A DNA stretch of 64,000 bases, from the NCBI GenBank assembly GCA_030704615.1, contig CM060732.1, forward strand, positions 63,095,053 to 63,159,052. The letters run 5' to 3'. Each line of letters begins with the position of its first letter. Positions within the stretch are counted from its first letter, which is position 1. The notes under the pieces were generated by a model. It ran no database searches and was not told the origin of the DNA. It worked only from the letters and a program-made list of their open reading frames with translations. The stretch comes from Takakia lepidozioides. Taxonomy: Eukaryota > Streptophyta > Takakiopsida > Takakiales > Takakiaceae. Shown piece by piece: positions 59,352 to 64,000 of this stretch. Both the position numbers and the translations under genes were made by a program.

Positions 59352-59860
59352 CCCGGAACCATTTCCTCGTCCGTCTCACCATGCCACCGCGCTCCAGTGT
59401 CATCCTGCTGGCTCGTGCATGGATTGCGACTCAATCCATCCGCATCCCGATTGACCAAACCCGGTCGATGCACAATCTGAAAGTCATACTCTTGGAGTAT
59501 GAGTGCCCACCGTGCAAGCTTCCCTGTAAGCTTGTCTAACTCCATCAACCACTTGAGTGGCTGGTGATTCGTAACAAGGGTGAAGAGATTGCCGTATAGA
59601 TAGCACCGGAAGTGTGCCACGGCCCACACTGCAGCTAATGACTCTCCCTCATATGAGCTATACTTAGCCTCTGCAACGTTGTTCAAGCGGCTAGCATAAG
59701 CCACTACGAACTCTCTTCCCTCATCATCTATCTGTGTGAGCACCGCTCCAATCCGTATGCAGCTGAAAGGAACACCCCCTGATAGGTCGTCTCAAGATGG
59801 GCGTCAAGGTCAATCTCGCCTTGAGCTCTTGAAAAGCTCGTTCTTGCTCATCTTCCCACT
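59306..59860 (-). pseudogene. RNase H, element 2
   Basis: The frame at 59306-59743 has DDEGREFVVAYASRLNN, SSYEGESLAAVWAVAHFRCY and TLVTNHQPLKWLM (Asp to Asn in the third motif compared with element 1). The N-terminal FQLHTD part lies just upstream in another frame, with a deletion. Confidence 0.75.
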
Positions 59861-59870
59861 AGTGCCAGTC

Positions 59871-60207
59871 CTAGTCCATCTTGGTCAGCTTGGTTAGAGC
59901 CTTTGCAATGGCACTAAATCCCTTGACAAACCGTCTATAATAGTTTGCTAACCCCATGAAAGCTCGAACTCGGCTCACATCCGTGGGGCGTGGAATTTGT
60001 GCAATGGCCTCTACCTTAGTTTGTTGTACCCCCAATCCTCCAGGATATATCATGTGACCCATATACTCAATCTGGTTGTGGAAAATTTTGTACTTCCCCG
60101 GATGCAATTTCAATCCGTGCGCTCTCAAGCGCTCAAATACCACCTGAAGGTGTCTCTCATGCTCCTCCACTGTAGCACTGAAGATGATGATGTCATCTAT
60201 GTAGCAC
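59871..60207 (-). pseudogene. Reverse transcriptase C-terminal half, element 2
   Basis: This covers the region after the catalytic YIDD (HERHLQVVFERLRAHGLKLH, EYMGHMIYPGGLGV, ANYYRRFVKGFSAIA). The similarity ends abruptly near 60207 at the codons of the YIDD motif, where unrelated sequence begins. The missing N-terminal half lies inverted at about 60600-61325. Confidence 0.85.
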
Positions 60208-60599
60208 TGAGTGTGGTCGGGTTCCTTTAATAGATTGTCTCACTTTGAGGAGACTGGCTTGCAGTTCATCGATGTGCAGAAAGGCATATTGAACAAGGTT
60301 ATTCGTTTCCTCCTGGTGGAGCATTTAAATTGTCACTCAACATTTCAAGTGGTTAAATAAATAAAAAATCAAAATCAGGTACACGTCTCTCTGCATACTC
60401 AACCATTCCTTCATTGCAGGGAGTAAGGCAAGCTGTGGGACTACGCTGAAGTGAATGATAGTCATCTAATAGCTCACCTCTATTGCGGTGGTGTGCTTCA
60501 TGTCCAGAAAAGTTTCGTGGTCTTATGCAAGCCTCATGCACACACACAATCTCCCTCTCTATGTCTTAGAACGCTCTTTCACGACTAGACCATGTGATT
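60208..60599. other. Unrelated sequence at the left inversion breakpoint
   Basis: About 390 bp without counterpart in element 1 separate the reverse transcriptase C-terminal half from the inverted N-terminal half. No frame, terminal repeat or SINE motif was recognised. Confidence 0.5.
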
Positions 60600-61325
60600 T
60601 GTAAGGAAAACTCCTCAAGAGGTTGCAACATAGCAACCACTGGACGCGTCCTCTACCTCTAAGCCTGATGGACTTAAGGTTGCAGTCACGGAGGATAATT
60701 GGGAGCCAGATATTGGATCCATTGTTACCGGAGGAGAGAGACGACTTATACGGCGGTTCCTGAGGGCTTACATGAATTGCTTTGCCTTCAGTTTGAAGGA
60801 CTTGGGAGCACTGAAGGGTCAAGAGATTCGTATTGAGTTGGCCATTGACACGCCAATCTTTCGGAGACCCTATAGATACAGTGATATGGAGAGGTCTTTG
60901 ATTCAGATGAGGACTCAAGATCTCTGGGAGGCTAGTTTGGTGGAGCTCTCTGGTGGAGAGTATGCTTCAGCCACAGTGATGCTAGCTAAGAAGGATGTCT
61001 ATGACAATTGGATGGAGAGACGTATGTGCGGTGATTACCGGCCTGTAAATCGTCAGACCAAGTCCGATAAGTATGCCATGCCCACACCATAGGAGATTTT
61101 CGATGCCATTGGGCATGCCAAGGTCTTTAGCACTTTGGATTTGCGATCCGGATATCACCAGTTGCCAATCAAGGAGGCGGACAAGCAGAAGACGACATTC
61201 TGGGGGATCAATGAGCACGGGAATGATTGCATATATCAGTGGCGGTTCTTATCATTCGGGCTTAAGAATGCTCCTGCAGAGTTCCAGATAGTCATGGATA
61301 GGATTCTAGCAGGGGTGGAGTTTGC
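60600..61325 (+). pseudogene. Inverted reverse transcriptase N-terminal half, element 2
   Basis: On the plus strand, opposite to the rest of the element, lie KDLGALKGQEIRIELAIDTP, RPYRYSDMER, RRMCGDYRPVNRQT, then a TAG where element 1 has Glu, then [14 protein letters not shown]-like sequence and NAPAEFQ, ending at LAGVEFA. The breakpoint corresponds to the codons just before the YIDD motif. The fingers frame here is uninterrupted where element 1 has lost two bases. Confidence 0.88.
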
Positions 61326-61570
61326 TGAACTTAGAGTCATTATACTCCATTACGTTTTTTTTACTAGACTCAATCACAGTTTGATTACTGTTAGACTACT
61401 ATGCTCCCTGATGGTCAGAATCTCCACTAAATCAACACTCCCACTGCTGGTACAGATTGTGGAAACTCAGCCCAAAATTGCCTTCAGGTTACAAGATTTG
61501 AGTGCTAATTATGTGATTCCTTGGCAGGTGCTCCAGCCCCGAATAAGGGACATGAGGCCGGGATTGCACA
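61326..61570. other. Unrelated sequence at the right inversion breakpoint
   Basis: About 245 bp without counterpart in element 1 lie between the inverted segment and the DNMT-reverse transcriptase linker, which resumes near 61575 (GACACGGCCTCATCTTGCCC). No mobile-element ends are visible. Confidence 0.5.
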
Positions 61571-63188
61571 ATGACACGGCCTCATCTTGCCCTATCATCC
61601 CATCCTTGAGGCCTTCCTCAACCCGAGAAAAATCCTCAACCTCATCCATCACCGCCACCTTGGCTGCCAACTCCCTCTGAACCTCAAGCACCTCCCACGC
61701 GTGCCATGGATGTCTGCACCCCGTGGTCCTCACATGCTCGCCCCTACTCGTTGCCTGTACCGTCTCGGTAGGCAGGGAAACCGTCAAGGGAAGTGTGGTG
61801 ACTGAAGATAACTGTAGTCTACGCTGCTTAGCCATACTCAGGCTGATGATTCAGGTCAAGCAATTGAGATCCATTGCTTGCCCCAACACCTGACGACGTG
61901 ATGCCTCTGAAAGAGATGGCACCGCCGTGGTACCAGTGGTAAAACCCATTGTCCGCTCATGCTCGTTAGCATTAGGCTCCACTAACTGCTGCAACTAAGC
62001 ATTCCACAGGAGGCCAGGTCCACTATCCCGGAAAGCTTGTGATCCTGGGAAGCTGAACAATGTAGGTAGTGCTGCTCGTGGTTGACCCACTTTGTTGACC
62101 ACTGCCAAACGCGAACGGTCATCGTGTCTCACACGCTGAGACTGCCTCCTTGTGTCCAAGATGCTATCCACTGTTAGGTGTGTTGGCCGCTGTACCCCAT
62201 CAAATTTACGCTTAAGCAGTACTAGTAGCATCAAGTTGGTCCACCATAACCGTGGACGATGAGCCCGTGACCCCACTGTAGCTGTATCCAGCAACACTGC
62301 TGACCCAAGCCACGACCGGACTTGATGCACACTAGCCATCACCCTGGCCCGAGTATCACCTAGTAGTGGCACATTCTCCAAGATATAAGCTGGAGACACA
62401 GCTTGATAAAGCTGTAGATGACGCCAAACCCGCACTATCTTTCAAAACAGACCCGACCTCGAGTCTCGCAATCCATTGCCATGCCCGGTTGATGAATGCT
62501 CTTGGCAAAGCCAACCTGCCACTACCAAGTGGATGGGGCCAACCCGCTCCAAATTTTGCGCCCCCAGCAAGGAAATGTTTGCTGGTAATGCTTGTTGGTA
62601 TCCACAAACTACAGACATCGGCAACAATTCAGGGTACTGCTGTACCAACTGAGCATGGCATAGTGAGACGCGTCATGCAGCCTCATCCTTCTCCACATAC
62701 AAGTATCTCTGAACCCGTATACCTGCTTGTAGCACAACAGCCAATCCAGTGCTGATCCCGCCAAACAAGTCCAGAAGACAAATGCCTTCACTCTGGTACT
62801 GCCACACAATAGGTGTGGTGTCCATTGGTGACAACTGAGGTAGTCGTGGTGCAATCCCCGCACTCTCCTCCTCTACAGATGGTACAAAAGCCTCGACCCA
62901 GGCTTGTTGCACCTGCCGATCCGCAGCCCACTGCAAATCTTTGCTCGTGCCCCACAATGGAGTGTGAGCAACCATGCAAGCAGACAACTCTGCCATACCA
63001 TGCATGCCATATGGCTTCTCCGGAGTGGCACATCCTCCATGTGAACATTGCCCTCCAACAACTATCCAGGCCAAGTCACTGCAGCTGTGAAGGCTGCTAG
63101 TATCGGCATCTTGCTCCGCAGGGCCGCAGCAACATCTCCAATGAATGTCATAGGGAGTTGCATACGCCAGCCATTCCCAAACTGCCAT
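61571..63188 (-). pseudogene. C5-cytosine DNA methyltransferase domain, element 2
   Basis: This is the second copy of the retroelement DNMT. Motif I (LLDLFGGISTGLAVVLQAG) is near 62740-62790. Motif IV reads AGWLCQEHSSTGHG near 62505-62520, so the Pro before the catalytic Cys is replaced by Leu. Motif VI (YILENVPLLGD) is near 62375, and motif VIII (RAHRPRLWWTN) lies further on in the same frame. A TGA after the YVEKDEAA stretch replaces a CGA codon of element 1. The frame through 62435-61995 is continuous where element 1 has a deletion, so the two copies were damaged independently. Confidence 0.85.
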
Positions 63189-63211
63189 CCAGGCCTATAG
63201 GAGGCTGTCTC

Positions 63212-63540
63212 CTACCAAAAATCCAGGGTGAAGCCCATGGGGTACAACACTGCCCCACCAACTAGGACATCATAAGAGACCGCGTCTGTCACAATGGCCT
63301 TGGCTCGCATCACTGAGCCATCTATAGGGTGATCCGGCCGTAGTCTGATAACCACGCGTGTCATGCACCGAGCCTGCTCTGATCCTCCCAAAGATGTCTG
63401 TATCTGGAAAGGACAAGCCTCCATATCTGCCTACGTGAGGCCTAAGCCTGCAATAGCAGCTCTGCCAAACATCAACAGCTGAGCTCCCGAGTCCAACAAT
63501 ACCCACAGTGGCCGGTACCTCTTGCCTGGCGGTCCACTCA
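63212..63540 (-). pseudogene. Aspartic protease, element 2
   Basis: The catalytic motif is present (VLLDSGAQLLMFGRAAI near 63450-63510). The frame continues to IVTDAVSYDVLVGGAVLYPM near 63245-63310. Frameshifts separate the two halves. The DSGA motif identifies a retroviral-type aspartic protease and is the segment missing from element 1. Confidence 0.75.
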
Positions 63541-64000
63541 AACAGAAAATACCCTCCTAGTTGTCTAACAATACAACCCCAGGTGTCACCATGGCGCGCT
63601 CAATGGCTGGCTTAGCTGGCAGTTCCATCAACCTGGCAGCTGCAGCTTGCCATGGCGCCGCCGTGGCAGTCTTGACCCTCAAGTCCGAGGATCCTTCCAC
63701 CACTACACCTTCCACTATCTCCGCAGAAGATGAAGTGACCTCCCCACTCTCACGGAGTGTCGCTGCCAGTCTAAACACTACAGCAGGTCTTACCCCCGGC
63801 GTCGCAATCATGGTGGCCGAGAACAATGGAGCCCGACACACAGATATGGCCACCCCCAACAGCACACTAGTTGTCGTAGCCTTGGCAGCAGGTAGTGGTA
63901 CTGCCCGTGTGGCTCTTCCCAATGGCACAGTGACCTCAATCTCGGTATCAGTTGGGCGAGAACTAGGTGCCATAAATGGCGTCGACACGGTCTCCGCTAA
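63541..64000 (-). pseudogene. gag-protease linker, element 2 (cut by window edge)
   Basis: A 143-codon frame (63557-63988) matches the Ala/Thr-rich linker downstream of the zinc knuckles in element 1 (SSRPTDTEIEVTVPLGRATR, SATMIATPGVRPA). The zinc knuckles and capsid lie beyond the right edge. It ends with a stop just before the protease. Confidence 0.7.

Larger units (their letters stand above)
56916..64000 (-). mobile_element. DNMT-encoding Ty3/gypsy retrotransposon, element 2 (partial)
   Basis: This is a second member of the element 1 family with the same domain order, running off the right edge within the gag-protease linker. Its left end has the same B2-A2-B1 arrangement and the same polypurine tract. 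B1 and B2 share family-specific differences from element 1 (CCACCACAA in place of CCACACAA), so the two B copies within one element derive from the same template. Part of the reverse transcriptase is inverted, and stops occur in DNMT and PHD, so the copy is dead. Confidence 0.85.

Overview
The window looks like nuclear DNA from a streptophyte, most probably a charophyte green alga such as Chara. This is inference. It rests on two intron-rich host genes of the plant WDR44-like WD40 family, long intergenic stretches packed with retroelements, and Ty3/gypsy elements that carry a C5-cytosine DNA methyltransferase (DNMT). From memory, the last trait has been published for charophytes and dinoflagellates (de Mendoza et al. 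2018, Nature Communications). No bacterial features, CRISPR arrays, rRNA genes or intact tRNA genes are visible.

Host genes. Two paralogous WD40 genes lie on the minus strand in the same orientation: copy A (2904-10280) and copy B (26850-35411). Each has nine coding exons with the same intron phases at every junction and GT-AG borders throughout. Both are open from start to stop (1068 and 1119 codons). Their introns hold SINE and LINE debris.

Intergenic region 10.3-26.8 kb. It contains an inverted pair of tRNA-derived SINEs (11.6-12.0 kb), a TTAA-flanked piggyBac-like non-autonomous element (14.3-15.1 kb), a LINE remnant split by a Ty3/gypsy chromovirus (16971-21847, 5-bp target duplication GCCAT), and a terminal-inverted-repeat element (23.4-24.2 kb). 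The chromovirus has lost most of its 5' LTR, gag and protease.

Region 35.4-42.5 kb. There is no recognisable gene. It holds another SINE copy, three tRNA-like SINE heads and a 0.58-kb foldback element with perfect 24-bp terminal inverted repeats.

Region 42.5-64.0 kb. Two members of one large Ty3/gypsy family lie on the minus strand. Element 1 (42557-53068) is present end to end; element 2 (56916 to beyond the window) is incomplete here. Coding order is gag, protease, DNMT, reverse transcriptase, RNase H, integrase, PHD finger. The element would therefore encode both a chromatin writer (DNMT) and a chromatin reader (PHD). The terminal repeats are arranged A1-internal-B1-A2-B2, a split-direct-repeat layout normally associated with tyrosine-recombinase retroelements, although this family encodes a DDE integrase. 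The site where a primer-binding site should lie shows no tRNA match but is 15/16 complementary to the element's own A repeat, suggesting Tf1-type self-priming. Both copies are inactive: element 1 has several 1-2 bp frameshifts and lacks the protease catalytic segment, and element 2 has half of its reverse transcriptase inverted. A further piggyBac-like element (55.2-56.0 kb) lies between them.
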